Shown: positions 1 to 8,479 of the stretch, piece after piece
How positions within the stretch are numbered: position 1 is the first letter of the stretch
How the letters are laid out: the number at the start of each line of letters is the position of its first letter
NCBI RefSeq assembly: GCF_036621415.1
Contig: NZ_CP030943.1
Location: forward strand, 124,001-188,000
Length of the DNA: 64,000 nt
Reading direction: 5' to 3'
From: Nitratireductor thuwali
Lineage (GTDB): Bacteria; Pseudomonadota; Alphaproteobacteria; Rhizobiales; Rhizobiaceae
Made by a program: the position numbers and the translations under genes
The notes under the pieces: generated by a model
Database searches by the model: none
Told to the model about the DNA's origin: nothing
Seen by the model: only the letters and a program-made list of their open reading frames with translations

Positions 1-156
1 CTTGGCCCGGTCGCGCTCGCCTTCGCAGGTGCCTCGGGCAAGGAAGACCTCAAACGCATCGATCAGCTGCACAAGGATCATGGTCCGGACTGGCCGGCTG
101 CGTGGCTCATGGAAAGGGGTATTGGCAATGCCGAAGCCATTCTCACACGCGATTAG
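1..156 (+). CDS. trbE: Conjugal transfer ATPase TrbE, C-terminal end (partial)
   Basis: Frame 1 is open from the window edge to TAG at 154-156 and reads LGPVALAFAGAS... followed by DHGPDWPAAWL, the characteristic C-terminus of TrbE/VirB4 ATPases of Ti-type conjugation systems. TrbE powers pilus assembly and DNA transfer at the inner membrane. Only the last 51 residues are in the window; the Walker motifs lie upstream. It overlaps the start of trbJ by 29 bases, the usual trbE-trbJ arrangement, so translation is probably coupled. The identification rests on this short tail plus perfect synteny with the following trb genes. Confidence 0.82.
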   Translation, partial: LGPVALAFAGASGKEDLKRIDQLHKDHGPDWPAAWLMERGIGNAEAILTRD

Positions 157-928
157 GATCACGGCCGCCGCGATGATGAGCGCGTGCCTGGCCTTCACGG
201 GGCCGGCTTATGCTGGCGCGGTCACCGGGAACGCGACCGAATGGACCCAGCTCCTCAACAACGCCGAGCTGGTGGGGCTCACGGGCCAGTCGGCCGAGCA
301 GATCCAGAACCAGATCACGCAAATCGCGCAATTATCCGAGCAAATCCAGAATCAGCTCCGCATCTACGAGAACATGCTGCAGAACACGCTGCAGCTGCCC
401 GATCACGTCTGGGGTCAGGTCGAAAGCGACCTCATGGCGCTCCAGAACCTCGTCAACCAGGGCGCAGGCATCGCCTTTGCGATGGGCAATATCGACGACG
501 TTCTCAAGCAACGCTTCGAGAGCTTCGCCGAGTTCGAGACGGGGCTCGCGAACGGCGAGGATTTCTCCTCGAGCTATCAGTCATGGTCGGACACCAACCG
601 GGGGACGATTTCGGCGACGCTCCGGGCGGCCGGGCTGACGGCCGATCAGTTCGCCAGTGAAGAGGCGACGATGAGCCAACTTCGCTCGATGTCGCAGAGC
701 TCCGTCGGACAGATGCAGGCGCTTCAGGTCGGCCATCAGATTGCCGCGCAACAGGTGGCGCAGACGCAGAAACTGCGCGGCCTCGTCTCCCAGCAGATCA
801 CGATGATGGCGACCTGGCATCAATCCGAGCAGGCCACAAAGGATCTCGCGCAGACACGTCGAGAGGACTTTTTCAACTCGAATGCGCCGTCGACATCGGG
901 CGGCCAGGTCATGGAGCCGCGCTGGTGA
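128..928 (+). CDS. trbJ: P-type conjugative transfer protein TrbJ
   Basis: A 266-residue protein of the TrbJ/VirB5 family, a periplasmic minor pilus-associated component of the mating channel. The open frame extends upstream to position 2, but the ATG at 128 follows a purine-rich GGAAAGG and starts a clear signal peptide (hydrophobic run ending AYAG near residue 30), so it is chosen. The body is glutamine-rich and coiled-coil-like (repeated EQIQNQ motifs at about residues 55-80, further Gln-rich helices near the C-terminus), as is usual for TrbJ. It overlaps trbE upstream and shares a GTGA overlap with trbK downstream, placing it inside the trb operon. Confidence 0.9.
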   Translation: MPKPFSHAIRITAAAMMSACLAFTGPAYAGAVTGNATEWTQLLNNAELVGLTGQSAEQIQNQITQIAQLSEQIQNQLRIYENMLQNTLQLPDHVWGQVESDLMALQNLVNQGAGIAFAMGNIDDVLKQRFESFAEFETGLANGEDFSSSYQSWSDTNRGTISATLRAAGLTADQFASEEATMSQLRSMSQSSVGQMQALQVGHQIAAQQVAQTQKLRGLVSQQITMMATWHQSEQATKDLAQTRREDFFNSNAPSTSGGQVMEPRW

Positions 929-1134
929 CAAGAACACTCATTGTCGTGGCGGCAGCCACTGTCATTGTCGGGATCGCTGTTGCGATCTGGTTCGTACCGG
1001 GCCTTCGCGAGGCGCCCGATCGGGCACGCAGAGTCCTCGACACACCGACTGAGTATGACACCACCGGCGGGCAGGAGATGCGGCCACGCTGGGGCAATGG
1101 AGAGGGGCAGGGCGATGAGGCCCCCGACAACTAA
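925..1134 (+). CDS. trbK: TrbK-like entry-exclusion small protein
   Basis: A 69-residue protein starting with GTG whose last two bases overlap the trbJ stop (GTGA). It has one N-terminal membrane segment (about residues 4-23) followed by a short polar tail containing [14 protein letters not shown] sequence, matching the small TrbK-alt proteins found between trbJ and trbL in rhizobial trb operons. TrbK of RP4 confers entry exclusion, so that a cell already carrying the element is a poor recipient; that role here is inferred from position and size, as sequence similarity in such short proteins is weak. Its end overlaps the start of trbL. Confidence 0.7.
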   Translation: MTRTLIVVAAATVIVGIAVAIWFVPGLREAPDRARRVLDTPTEYDTTGGQEMRPRWGNGEGQGDEAPDN

Positions 1135-2281
1135 GCTCGCCTTTGCCGCCAGCCTCGGCGTCCTGCTTCTTCTCCAGCCCGCCCTTGCACAGGATGGCTC
1201 GCTTCTCACGACGCTGGAAAACGAAGTCGCAGACGCCGCGCAGGGATGGGAGACGACCGTCATGCAGGCGGCGCGCTCGCTGTTCTGGATCCTTGCCGGC
1301 ATCGAGGTCGGCATTGCGGCGGCCTGGCTGGTGCTCGGTGCGGCATCGCTCGACACGTGGTTCGCCGAGCTGGTGCGGCGCATCATGTTCATCGGTCTGT
1401 TCGTCTTCATCCTCGAGCAGGGGCCGGACTTCGCACGGGCAATGGTCGACAGCCTGTTCCAGATCGGCGCCGGCGGAGGATCGGCTTCGCCGGCGAACAT
1501 CTTCAACGCTGGCCTGCAGGTCGCCAGCCAGATGTCGGAGAAGGCGCAGTTCGGGCTGTTCGAGGACAATGCGCTGGCGATCGCGGCCGTGTTCGCCATG
1601 GTGATCGTCGTCATTGCCTTCAGCCTCGTGGCCGCGATCTTCGTGGCCGTGATGGCCGAGATGTATGTCGGGCTGCTCGCCGGGATGATCATGCTGGGCC
1701 TCGGCGGCTCGAGCTTCACCAAGGACTTCGCCGTCCGGTATCTCGTCTATGCGTTCTCCGTGGGCATGAAGCTGATGGCGCTTGTGATGATCGCGCGCAT
1801 CGGGTCGGAAGTCCTCATCGATCTCGCCAACTCCCCTTCGGGCGCCGACGAGTTTCTCTCCACCCTTGCCATCGGCGGTATTTCCGTCGTGGTGTTCGTC
1901 ATTGCCATGTATGTGCCCAACATCGTCCAGGGCGTCGTACAGGGTGTGTCGGTGACAGGTGGCATGGAGACGATCCGCCACGGCGGCCAGGCCGCGACCA
2001 TGGCCGCCGGCGGCGCCGCGCTGGCCTGGGGAGGGGCGAGGGCAGGGGCCTCGGCCTATTCCGATGCACGGGCGGCCGGCAGCTCGTTCGGCGCGGCCGC
2101 GCTCAAAGGCATGACCAGCGGCGCGAGTGCTGCCGGCTCCGCGCTCGCCTCGGCCGGGCGGGACAAGGCGATTGGCGTTCCCGGCACCTGGGGGGCATCG
2201 ACGCTCGGCCTTGCCAATTCCAAGCTCGACCAGAGCCAGGGCCGTCCCACCACCAGAAAATCAGCAGACGACAAGGCGTGA
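1115..2281 (+). CDS. trbL: P-type conjugative transfer protein TrbL
   Basis: A 388-residue polytopic inner-membrane protein of the TrbL/VirB6 family, part of the mating channel through which DNA crosses the membrane. The longer open frame begins at 941, but the ATG at 1115 is preceded by AGAGGGGCAGGG and begins with a signal-like segment ending LAQ, so it is preferred. Five to six hydrophobic helices lie between about residues 45 and 275; the C-terminal 100 residues are Ala/Gly/Ser-rich and low complexity, typical of TrbL. It overlaps the trbK end by 20 bases and is followed 8 bases later by trbF. Confidence 0.92.
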   Translation: MRPPTTKLAFAASLGVLLLLQPALAQDGSLLTTLENEVADAAQGWETTVMQAARSLFWILAGIEVGIAAAWLVLGAASLDTWFAELVRRIMFIGLFVFILEQGPDFARAMVDSLFQIGAGGGSASPANIFNAGLQVASQMSEKAQFGLFEDNALAIAAVFAMVIVVIAFSLVAAIFVAVMAEMYVGLLAGMIMLGLGGSSFTKDFAVRYLVYAFSVGMKLMALVMIARIGSEVLIDLANSPSGADEFLSTLAIGGISVVVFVIAMYVPNIVQGVVQGVSVTGGMETIRHGGQAATMAAGGAALAWGGARAGASAYSDARAAGSSFGAAALKGMTSGASAAGSALASAGRDKAIGVPGTWGASTLGLANSKLDQSQGRPTTRKSADDKA

Positions 2282-2289
2282 CGTAGACC

Positions 2290-2952
2290 ATGGCCGCAAA
2301 GAGCCCACCGGAGAATCCCTACCTTGCCGCACGCCAGGAATGGAACGAGCGCTACGGCTCGTATGTGAAAGCGGCCGCCTCCTGGCGCATCGTCGGGGTG
2401 ACGGGGATGCTGATGGCGGTGATTGGCTTCTCCTATGCGCTTTATCAGAGCACTCAGGTGCAGCTGGTGCCCTACATCGTGGAAGTCGATCGGCTCGGCA
2501 CGGCGGTGAGCGCCGGCTTCCCGCAACAGATCGAATACGCCGACCCGCGCGTCGTGCGTGCCACGCTCGGCAGCTTTGTCAGCAATTTCCGGTCGGTCAC
2601 GCCCGATGCCGTGGTGCAGAAGCAATATATCGACCGCACATATGCGCATTTGCGCACCTCCGATCCGGCGACGGAGAAGGTCAATGCCTGGTTCCGGGGC
2701 AACTCTCCCTTCGACCGCGCCCGCACGATGACGGTGGCCATCGAAGTCACCAACATCGTGCCGCTCTCCAACCAGAGCTACCAGGTCGACTGGACGGAGT
2801 ATGAGCGCGATCGGCAGGGCAGGGAACAGGACGTAAAGCGGTTTCGGGGCGTGGCCACGGTTACCCTCACCCCACCCCAGGACGAGGCGGTCATCCACCT
2901 CAACCCGATCGGCCTTTACCTCAGAGATTTCGACTGGACGGCGCAGCTGTGA
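2290..2952 (+). CDS. trbF: Conjugal transfer protein TrbF (VirB8-like)
   Basis: A 220-residue bitopic protein: a short cytoplasmic N-terminus with [15 protein letters not shown], one membrane helix at about residues 35-55, then a periplasmic NTF2-like VirB8 fold ending in [12 protein letters not shown]. Both motifs are hallmarks of TrbF. VirB8-type proteins nucleate assembly of the type IV secretion channel and bridge inner- and outer-membrane parts. Full family length with no break. The stop codon overlaps a GTG that could start trbG, but a better trbG start lies 20 bases further on. Confidence 0.93.
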   Translation: MAAKSPPENPYLAARQEWNERYGSYVKAAASWRIVGVTGMLMAVIGFSYALYQSTQVQLVPYIVEVDRLGTAVSAGFPQQIEYADPRVVRATLGSFVSNFRSVTPDAVVQKQYIDRTYAHLRTSDPATEKVNAWFRGNSPFDRARTMTVAIEVTNIVPLSNQSYQVDWTEYERDRQGREQDVKRFRGVATVTLTPPQDEAVIHLNPIGLYLRDFDWTAQL

Positions 2953-2972
2953 GTGCCCGGAGGATCCCTTTC

Positions 2973-3797
2973 ATGAACTTACTCAGACTCCGGAGCGCAG
3001 CATTTTGCACCGGACTTGTTTTCTCGACGATTGCGGTGCCGGCCACGGCGCAGCCCCTGAGTGTCAACGAACAGCGCGGCACGAGCATTTCCGGCCAGTG
3101 GCAGCAAGGGCAGGGGGTCGTGACGCGCGGCCCCGACGGGAAGGTCATCTTCCTCTTCGGCCAGGTTCAGCCGTCGGTGGTCTGCTCGCCGCTTCAGGTG
3201 TGCGATATCGAGCTCCAGCCGGGCGAGATCGTGCGCGACGTGCTGCTTGGCGACACTGTGCGCTGGAAGGTCGAGCCGGCGACGTCCGGAGCGCCAGGCA
3301 GCCAGGCGGTGCATCTGATCGTCAAGCCGTCGGAAACCGGCCTCGTCACCTCGATGGTGGTGACAACCTCGCGGCGAACATACCACATCCAGCTCAAGTC
3401 CCATCATTCCAATTACATGGCGCGGGTCGGGTTCGACTATCCCGAAGACGTCAATGCGCGCTTCGCCGAGATTGCCGCGCGCATGGAGGCGAGCATCGTG
3501 CCCGGCGCCGGCGTGCGGGCGGAGCAGCTAAACTTCTCGTTTCGTGTGAGCGGAAGGGCGAGATGGCGGCCGACCCGCATCTACAGCGACGGCCAGAAAA
3601 CCTATATCCAGTTCCCCTCGTCGCTGTCGGGCCAGGATGCGCCGGTGCTGTTCGTGGTTTCGGGCGGCGAGAACCGGATCGTCAACTACCGCATGAACGG
3701 CACCATGATGGTGGTCGACTATTACATCGACAGCGCGATCCTCGTCTCGGGCGTTGGGCGCGACCAGGAAAAAATCACGATCAGGCGGGGAGGGTAG
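2973..3797 (+). CDS. trbG: P-type conjugative transfer protein TrbG (VirB9-like)
   Basis: A 274-residue periplasmic/outer-membrane protein of the TrbG/VirB9 family that forms part of the core complex of the mating channel. A GTG at 2949 is in frame, but the ATG at 2973 has a strong GGAGG nine bases upstream and begins a clean signal peptide ending VPATAQ, so it is preferred. The VirB9 signature is visible in VICSPL-like, CDIELQPGE and NYxMR-like segments, with [16 protein letters not shown] sequence around residue 160. Followed by trbH three bases after the stop. Confidence 0.92.
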   Translation: MNLLRLRSAAFCTGLVFSTIAVPATAQPLSVNEQRGTSISGQWQQGQGVVTRGPDGKVIFLFGQVQPSVVCSPLQVCDIELQPGEIVRDVLLGDTVRWKVEPATSGAPGSQAVHLIVKPSETGLVTSMVVTTSRRTYHIQLKSHHSNYMARVGFDYPEDVNARFAEIAARMEASIVPGAGVRAEQLNFSFRVSGRARWRPTRIYSDGQKTYIQFPSSLSGQDAPVLFVVSGGENRIVNYRMNGTMMVVDYYIDSAILVSGVGRDQEKITIRRGG

Positions 3798-3800
3798 GTG

Positions 3801-4268
3801 ATGCACCTTTCAATTCTCCTACCTCGCTTGTTGGCTTTCGTGCTGTCCGCGGCACTGCTGGCCGGGTGCCAGACACTGGGCGGTGCGGGTCTGGTCACGA
3901 GTTCGGCAACCGCGCAGCTCACCCCGGAGGCGGCGTCCTCGATCGCAGGGGACATGGTCGGGCGGTTTGCCGAGCAGGTCGGTCCGAGCACGACGACGAT
4001 CCAGCTTGAGCCGGACGGCTCCATATTCGGCGAGGCGCTCGAAGTTTCGCTTAGGGAATGGGGCTATGCCGTGGCCACGGACCAGGCGACGGAGGGGACG
4101 AATACCATTGCCCTCGCCTATGTCGTCGACGCGTTCGAAGGCAGCATCCTGGTCCGATTGTCGACCCACGCGCTCGACCTCACGCGCATGTACCAGCTGA
4201 GCGGGGCGGGGGCGACGCCGGTCTCTCCGCTCTCGATCATGCAGCGCCAGGCGAGGGAGCCGTCATGA
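3801..4268 (+). CDS. trbH: Conjugal transfer lipoprotein TrbH
   Basis: A 155-residue lipoprotein: the N-terminal hydrophobic segment ends in the lipobox LLAGC at about residue 22, so the mature protein should be lipid-anchored. A small outer-membrane lipoprotein between trbG and trbI is TrbH, thought to play a VirB7-like stabilising role. GTG at 3798 directly precedes the ATG at 3801; the ATG is favoured by its spacing from the GGGAGGG at 3787-3793. The stop overlaps the trbI start (ATGA), indicating translational coupling. Assignment leans on the lipobox, length and position. Confidence 0.85.
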   Translation: MHLSILLPRLLAFVLSAALLAGCQTLGGAGLVTSSATAQLTPEAASSIAGDMVGRFAEQVGPSTTTIQLEPDGSIFGEALEVSLREWGYAVATDQATEGTNTIALAYVVDAFEGSILVRLSTHALDLTRMYQLSGAGATPVSPLSIMQRQAREPS

Positions 4269-5557
4269 CCGAGAGTCTCAAGCTCGGTGGCTCCGATCTC
4301 GCTGGCGGGCCCAGAATCCGGCGCCTCAATCGCCTGCCGATTGTCGTCGCGATCGTGCTGGTGGTCCTCTTCCTTGCCGCGATCTTCTATGGCCTGTCCT
4401 CGCGCGGTCTCCGCCTGGGCGATGACGACGCGGCTTTTACACCTGGCTCCCGCCCGGCCTCGACCCATGCCGACCAGCTCAAGGAGGGTGTGCCGGACGG
4501 CATTATCGGCGAGCCGGCCCGTCCGCAGCCGCTACCGATTCCCGTCGAGCCGACCGAGCCTAAGGAAAACCCGTTCATGCCAGAGCCACCGGATGCGTCC
4601 ACGGCCGAACAGCAACAGACGGCGCTGGAGATATGGCGCGCGCGCCTCGAGCGAGAGCAAGAAGAACAGCTCATGCGCGAGCTCCACCGCCAGCGCATGG
4701 CGCGCTATCAAGCCAATGACGCGGCGTTTGATTCCCCGATTGCTGTATCGCTAGGCGACCTTTCGGCTGACACCAACGACGGCACGACCGCGGCGCCTGG
4801 CGAACCGCAATCGTCGACGACGCGGCCGCAGGGCGCGCTTGACCTCTACGCCGCGGCCATGGAGGCGGGCGGTGGTGGCGCCACGGACGCGAACGGGCAG
4901 GCGGCCAAGGAGCGCTTCTTCAATCAGGACATTCGCGATCTGGGTTACCTTCCCAATCCGGTCGTCGGTCAGATCTCGCCCTATGAACTCAAGCGTGGCT
5001 CGGTCATCCCGGCAACGCTCGTCACGGGCATCAACTCGGACCTTCCCGGGCGGATCACGGCTCAGGTCTCGCAGAATGTCTATGACAGCGCGACGGGCCG
5101 GCATCTCCTCATCCCGCAGGGTTCCAAACTCTTCGGCCGGTATGATTCCGAGGTCACATTCGGGCAGGACGGCGTGCTTGTGATCTGGACCGATCTCATC
5201 TTTCCGAATGGATCGACGCTGCAGATCGGCGGCATGGCGGGGACCGATGCGGCTGGTTATGGCGGGTTCCGGGACCAGGTGGACAACCACTATCTGCGCA
5301 CATTCGGGTCGGCGATCCTGGTCGCTCTGATCGGAGCCGGCACGGAAATGATGCTACCGCAGGACCGCAACAGCTTCGGCACGGCCAACAGCGCCGAGGA
5401 CGCCGCCAGGCGCTCTTTCGCCGAAACCTTCGGGCAGATCTCCGAGCAGACGGTCTCGCGCAACCTAAAAGTCCAGCCAACGCTGGAGATCCGTCCGGGC
5501 TACCGGTTCAACGTTCTGGTCGACCAGGACATCGTTTTCCCTGGGTCGTATCGGTAG
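4265..5557 (+). CDS. trbI: Conjugal transfer protein TrbI (VirB10-like)
   Basis: A 430-residue VirB10-family protein: short cytoplasmic N-terminus, one membrane helix (about residues 24-44), a Pro/Glu-rich periplasmic linker with EQEEQLMRELHRQRM coiled coil, and a C-terminal beta-barrel domain containing SPYELKRGSVIPATLVTGINSD and GRYDSEVTFGQD, both diagnostic. VirB10/TrbI spans both membranes and senses ATP energy to open the channel. The open frame starts upstream at 4058, but ATG 4265 overlaps the trbH stop as ATGA. It is the last trb gene; a traR-like regulator begins two bases after its stop. Confidence 0.94.
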   Translation: MTESLKLGGSDLAGGPRIRRLNRLPIVVAIVLVVLFLAAIFYGLSSRGLRLGDDDAAFTPGSRPASTHADQLKEGVPDGIIGEPARPQPLPIPVEPTEPKENPFMPEPPDASTAEQQQTALEIWRARLEREQEEQLMRELHRQRMARYQANDAAFDSPIAVSLGDLSADTNDGTTAAPGEPQSSTTRPQGALDLYAAAMEAGGGGATDANGQAAKERFFNQDIRDLGYLPNPVVGQISPYELKRGSVIPATLVTGINSDLPGRITAQVSQNVYDSATGRHLLIPQGSKLFGRYDSEVTFGQDGVLVIWTDLIFPNGSTLQIGGMAGTDAAGYGGFRDQVDNHYLRTFGSAILVALIGAGTEMMLPQDRNSFGTANSAEDAARRSFAETFGQISEQTVSRNLKVQPTLEIRPGYRFNVLVDQDIVFPGSYR

Positions 5558-5559
5558 CG

Positions 5560-6342
5560 ATGACCCTTTCCGTTCTCAGCGCTCCGTGTGGAAGGTCAAC
5601 CTTCTGTCGCGCGGCATGCCATTGGACCCGCCCGCCATTGAACGCCAACCTGCTCAATCTCATCGACAGGCTTTCGCTGCCGCTTGACGAGCGTGCGGCC
5701 CGCCGCTCCTTGCGGGATTTCGCAAACGATACCGGGTTCGACTTCTTCGCCTACCTCTATCTTCGCGGTCCCGAGTCCTTCGCCGTCTCGAACTATCCAC
5801 GCGCGTGGCAGGAACTCTATGTGCAGCGGGAGTTCATTCGGGTCGATCCGGTCGTGACCAAGGCAAAGCATGGACCGCCGCTGTTTTCGTGGTCGGCCGA
5901 CGAGGCGAGGCGCAACGGGCGGCGGGACGTGATCAAGTTCTTCATCGAGGCCGACCGGTTCTGCATCAGGTCGGGAATCTCGATCTCGATTCCCGTCGGC
6001 TTTAGGGACCGCATGGTGTTCACGCTCGCGAGCGGCAGGCCTGTATCGACGATGAGCGAAGACATCGATCCGGTGACAGCTGCGGTCGCGGTCGCCTTCG
6101 TACACTCCCGACTGGGAGGTGAACGCGGCGACGCCTCACTGGCGTCCGGCATTCGGCTATCGCCGCGCGAGGCTGAATGCCTGCGCTGGTTCGCCGAAGG
6201 CATGTCGATGGCCGATATCGCTCTCATGCTCAACATCTCGTATCGCTCGGTACGGTCCTATATCGACGCGGCTACAAATAAGCTTGGCGCCGCCAACAAC
6301 CGGCAGGCGGGCACAATCGCTACACGAATCGGACTGATATGA
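5560..6342 (+). CDS. traR: LuxR-family quorum-sensing activator, TraR-like
   Basis: A 260-residue regulator with an N-terminal autoinducer-binding domain and a C-terminal LuxR helix-turn-helix (LSPREAECLRWFAEGMS then NISYRSVRSYI). The AHL-pocket Trp, Tyr and Asp-Pro of the family are visible in the stretch AWQELY...RVDPVV. Located immediately after trbI and convergent with traM, exactly as traR in Ti and rhizobial plasmids, so it very probably activates tra/trb transcription with bound AHL. The ATG at 5560 has no good ribosome site; an in-frame TTG at 5638 would give 234 residues, the canonical TraR length, so the start is uncertain. Confidence 0.85.
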   Translation: MTLSVLSAPCGRSTFCRAACHWTRPPLNANLLNLIDRLSLPLDERAARRSLRDFANDTGFDFFAYLYLRGPESFAVSNYPRAWQELYVQREFIRVDPVVTKAKHGPPLFSWSADEARRNGRRDVIKFFIEADRFCIRSGISISIPVGFRDRMVFTLASGRPVSTMSEDIDPVTAAVAVAFVHSRLGGERGDASLASGIRLSPREAECLRWFAEGMSMADIALMLNISYRSVRSYIDAATNKLGAANNRQAGTIATRIGLI

Positions 6343-6357
6343 CCGTGGCCGAGCCGG

Positions 6358-6696
6358 CTAATTGATCACCGGTCGTTGCCCGTCGACCTCGGGCACAAAG
6401 CCCAGACGCTCGACCACCAGGCTCACGATTTGATGCTGAGCATGGAGGTTAAGCATGGCGATCCGGTAGTCATGCCTCAACTGCTCTAGCCGCTCATCCA
6501 TCGGACCGGCGGCTTCAATCCGGCCGATCTCCTCGAACAGCTCCTGGGCTGCCTGCAGCCGGCTCCTGTTATCCCGGATGACGTCATTGGCCACATGTTC
6601 CAACTCGTCTTGCGTCAGGCCGGCCAGAAGGGTCTGTATGACACTGGATGCCGCCGCCCGGCCGGGTCCGACGTCGACGTCTGGTTTTGTTCGCAT
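6358..6696 (-). CDS. traM: TraR antiactivator TraM
   Basis: A 112-residue protein matching TraM, which binds TraR and blocks DNA binding until enough AHL-TraR accumulates. The family pattern is clear: LLAGLTQDELEHVANDVI early, a central helix with AQELFEEI, and the C-terminal LNLHAQHQIVSLVVERLGFVPEV. The open frame runs to 6825, but the ATG at 6696 is preceded by CAGGG and gives the usual TraM length. It converges on traR with only 15 bases between the stops, so the pair forms the threshold switch of the conjugation quorum circuit. Confidence 0.87.
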   Translation of the reverse strand: MRTKPDVDVGPGRAAASSVIQTLLAGLTQDELEHVANDVIRDNRSRLQAAQELFEEIGRIEAAGPMDERLEQLRHDYRIAMLNLHAQHQIVSLVVERLGFVPEVDGQRPVIN

Positions 6697-6853
6697 GCAA
6701 TCCCTGCGGCTTGGTTTGCGGTGCGCCCCCGCAAACAATAAAGACCATGACCCCAAGCCGGGGGTTAGAAAACCGCCACAGACGGTCCCTGCGACCTTTA
6801 GCACGAGTGCCTGGACATGCGTCACAGGCCCCCGGCCGTGGCCAGAGGATCCT

Positions 6854-6876
6854 TGGTGTCGCGTCAGCCGACACCA
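6854..6876. repeat. Stem-loop upstream of traM
   Basis: Perfect 8-bp inverted repeat (TGGTGTCG and CGACACCA) separated by 7 bases. It lies about 160 bases upstream of the traM start and just beyond the terminator-like hairpin of the luxI gene. It could be a regulator site or part of the traM leader; no function can be shown from sequence alone. Confidence 0.45.
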
Positions 6877-6897
6877 GCTCTGTGGTGGGGTTTCTAA

Positions 6898-6927
6898 GCC
6901 CCGAGGCGGCGCGTACCGCCTCGGGGC
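6898..6927. terminator. Terminator-like hairpin downstream of luxI
   Basis: A 12-bp GC-rich perfect stem (GCCCCGAGGCGG and its complement) with a 6-base loop, followed by GTTT on the + side and a TTAGAAA stretch on the - side. It sits 60 bases beyond the stop of the luxI gene on the minus strand and ahead of traM, so it most likely ends the luxI transcript. Confidence 0.65.
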
Positions 6928-6986
6928 GTTTATAGGACATGGTTGTCACGTCGACCAGAGAACCATGTGACAAAAGCGATGGTCAA

Positions 6987-7646
6987 TCAGGCGTGGCGGG
7001 CGGCCGGGATCCCCTGCCTCTCCGCGGCCGCCAGCACCGACCCAGGAAGCCTGCCGGCTTCCCCCAATCGCTCTCGCATGGCGTCTGACATGTCGAAGAC
7101 GCCGGCGTAGGTCATCGTCCTCCCGATGCGGGTCGGCGTTCCTATGACCTCGAATGCGCAGTCGATGCTGCGAAAGATCCGCGCCATTCGCGCGTCGAAG
7201 ACTGACACGACGTGCTCGATGCCGGCGCGCTGGCAGACTTCGACGATGCCGCACAGAAGCTCGATCGTCATGCGATTGACAACATGATTGGCTTCCGCGC
7301 GATCGCACGCGTTAAACGCTGCAGGGTTCACCGCGAACCGGGAGCTCTCCCAGATAAGGGGACTAGCCGGGGCGCCGCCGGGGACAAGAACCGGGAAAAC
7401 GTCACGCAACATGTTTGGCCCAGTGGTCGGCAGCAGCCTTGCGGCGCCCTGAAGCGCTGCGGTCCGATCGTCCAGCGAAAGCACGTAGAGGGGATCTTCG
7501 GCGTCGAATCGGTCGATCTCCCTGCCATCTGTGACGGTGACATCCCATTCGAGCCGGTCGACGAACACCGCTGCCCGCATCCGAAACATTTCATCGAACA
7601 GGGTGGGGTGACGCTCGCGCTCCGCGCCTTCGACGATGGTGATCAT
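6987..7646 (-). CDS. Acyl-homoserine-lactone synthase (LuxI/TraI family)
   Basis: A 219-residue autoinducer synthase that makes the N-acyl-homoserine lactone signal from S-adenosylmethionine and an acyl carrier. Conserved residues are visible in order: RMRAAVFVDRLEWDV (Arg, Phe, Trp), DRFDAEDPLYVL (two Asp), GAARLLPTTGP (Arg) and WESSRFAV (Glu, Arg). ATG at 7646 is preceded by GGAG. It lies directly downstream of a second LuxR regulator on the same strand, with a candidate lux box between, and a terminator-like hairpin after it. Neighbouring traR/traM indicate that this signal controls conjugative transfer. Confidence 0.92.
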   Translation of the reverse strand: MITIVEGAERERHPTLFDEMFRMRAAVFVDRLEWDVTVTDGREIDRFDAEDPLYVLSLDDRTAALQGAARLLPTTGPNMLRDVFPVLVPGGAPASPLIWESSRFAVNPAAFNACDRAEANHVVNRMTIELLCGIVEVCQRAGIEHVVSVFDARMARIFRSIDCAFEVIGTPTRIGRTMTYAGVFDMSDAMRERLGEAGRLPGSVLAAAERQGIPAARHA

Positions 7647-7707
7647 GGTGTTGCTCCTTGCGTTTGTTGAAAACGCTGAAGCTACTAGACCCCGGGAGAA
7701 GGGCCCT

Positions 7708-7731
7708 AAATCCGGTGTATCTGCCGGATTT
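7708..7731. promoter_or_regulatory. Candidate lux box upstream of luxI
   Basis: A 24-bp dyad: arms AAATCCGG and CCGGATTT around an 8-base centre (TGTATCTG). It lies 62-85 bases upstream of the luxI start and overlaps the stop codon of the upstream luxR gene. Size, symmetry and position fit a LuxR-type operator for autoinduction of luxI. A weak terminator for luxR is the alternative, but there is no good T-tract on the minus strand. Confidence 0.6.
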
Positions 7732-8479
7732 ACGGCAATTGGCTGAGCAGACTAGCCTTGCCGGCTTTGTTCACCGCATGGGTATTGTTGGCAGCACCGA
7801 GCTTATGTCTGGCGCTCTCGAGGTAGCAGCGTACCGTGTGCTCCGACAAACCCAGGATGACGGCGGTTTCCCACGCCGTCTTCCCCTCGGCGACCCACAA
7901 CAAACATTCCCGCTCGCGCGGAGACAGGCTGGCGGTATCGATTCTCTGGCCCTCCAGCCGCAGGATGGCCTGATGCATATGGAGGGCTAGCAGTTGGAAG
8001 TCGCGCATGTAGTGGAGGCGCACGTGTCTCCAGTCCCGATCGCTGGCGTCGCTCGTGATCGAGACCAAGGCCCTGTCACCATGCTGGCCGTGGACGGGAA
8101 GGGATATGCCGCGGCGGCCGAGCCCGAACTCAGCGGCCTCTCCGAAGAGACGCCGCACGTTCTTGTCTCTCCGATCGAAGGTATCCCAGTCGATCGGCAG
8201 CATGCGTCGCATGCCGATCTGCACAGCAGGATCAACATCGACGAAGCGCTGGGCCTTGTAGTGATCGACCCAATCGTCCGAATAGGTCACCGCGAGGTAT
8301 GGACCTTGCCCAGGCTGCGCCGTGAGCCCAGAGCCCAGATAGGCGACGGACTTCAGTCCATAAATCTCGAGCAGCCTGCACAAGAGCGCGGGAATCCGTG
8401 CCGTTTCTGCGAGCTCCTCTAGGTTTGCGAGCAGTTCGAACAGTTCCAGATCATCGTCATGTCGATCGCGCCGTCTCAT
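7730..8479 (-). CDS. Second LuxR-family quorum-sensing regulator
   Basis: A 249-residue LuxR-type protein: autoinducer-binding domain with the AHL-contact residues in YSDDWVDHYKAQRFVDVDPAV (Trp, Tyr, Asp-Pro) and a C-terminal helix-turn-helix (LSPRERECLLWVAEGKTAWET then GLSEHTVRCYLESARHKLGA). TTG at 8485 is in frame, but ATG 8479 has AGGAG eight to nine bases upstream. It is the cognate partner of the adjacent luxI. The element therefore encodes two AHL receptors (this and the traR-like protein at 5.6-6.3 kb), one synthase and one TraM. Confidence 0.9.
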   Translation of the reverse strand: MRRRDRHDDDLELFELLANLEELAETARIPALLCRLLEIYGLKSVAYLGSGLTAQPGQGPYLAVTYSDDWVDHYKAQRFVDVDPAVQIGMRRMLPIDWDTFDRRDKNVRRLFGEAAEFGLGRRGISLPVHGQHGDRALVSITSDASDRDWRHVRLHYMRDFQLLALHMHQAILRLEGQRIDTASLSPRERECLLWVAEGKTAWETAVILGLSEHTVRCYLESARHKLGAANNTHAVNKAGKASLLSQLP

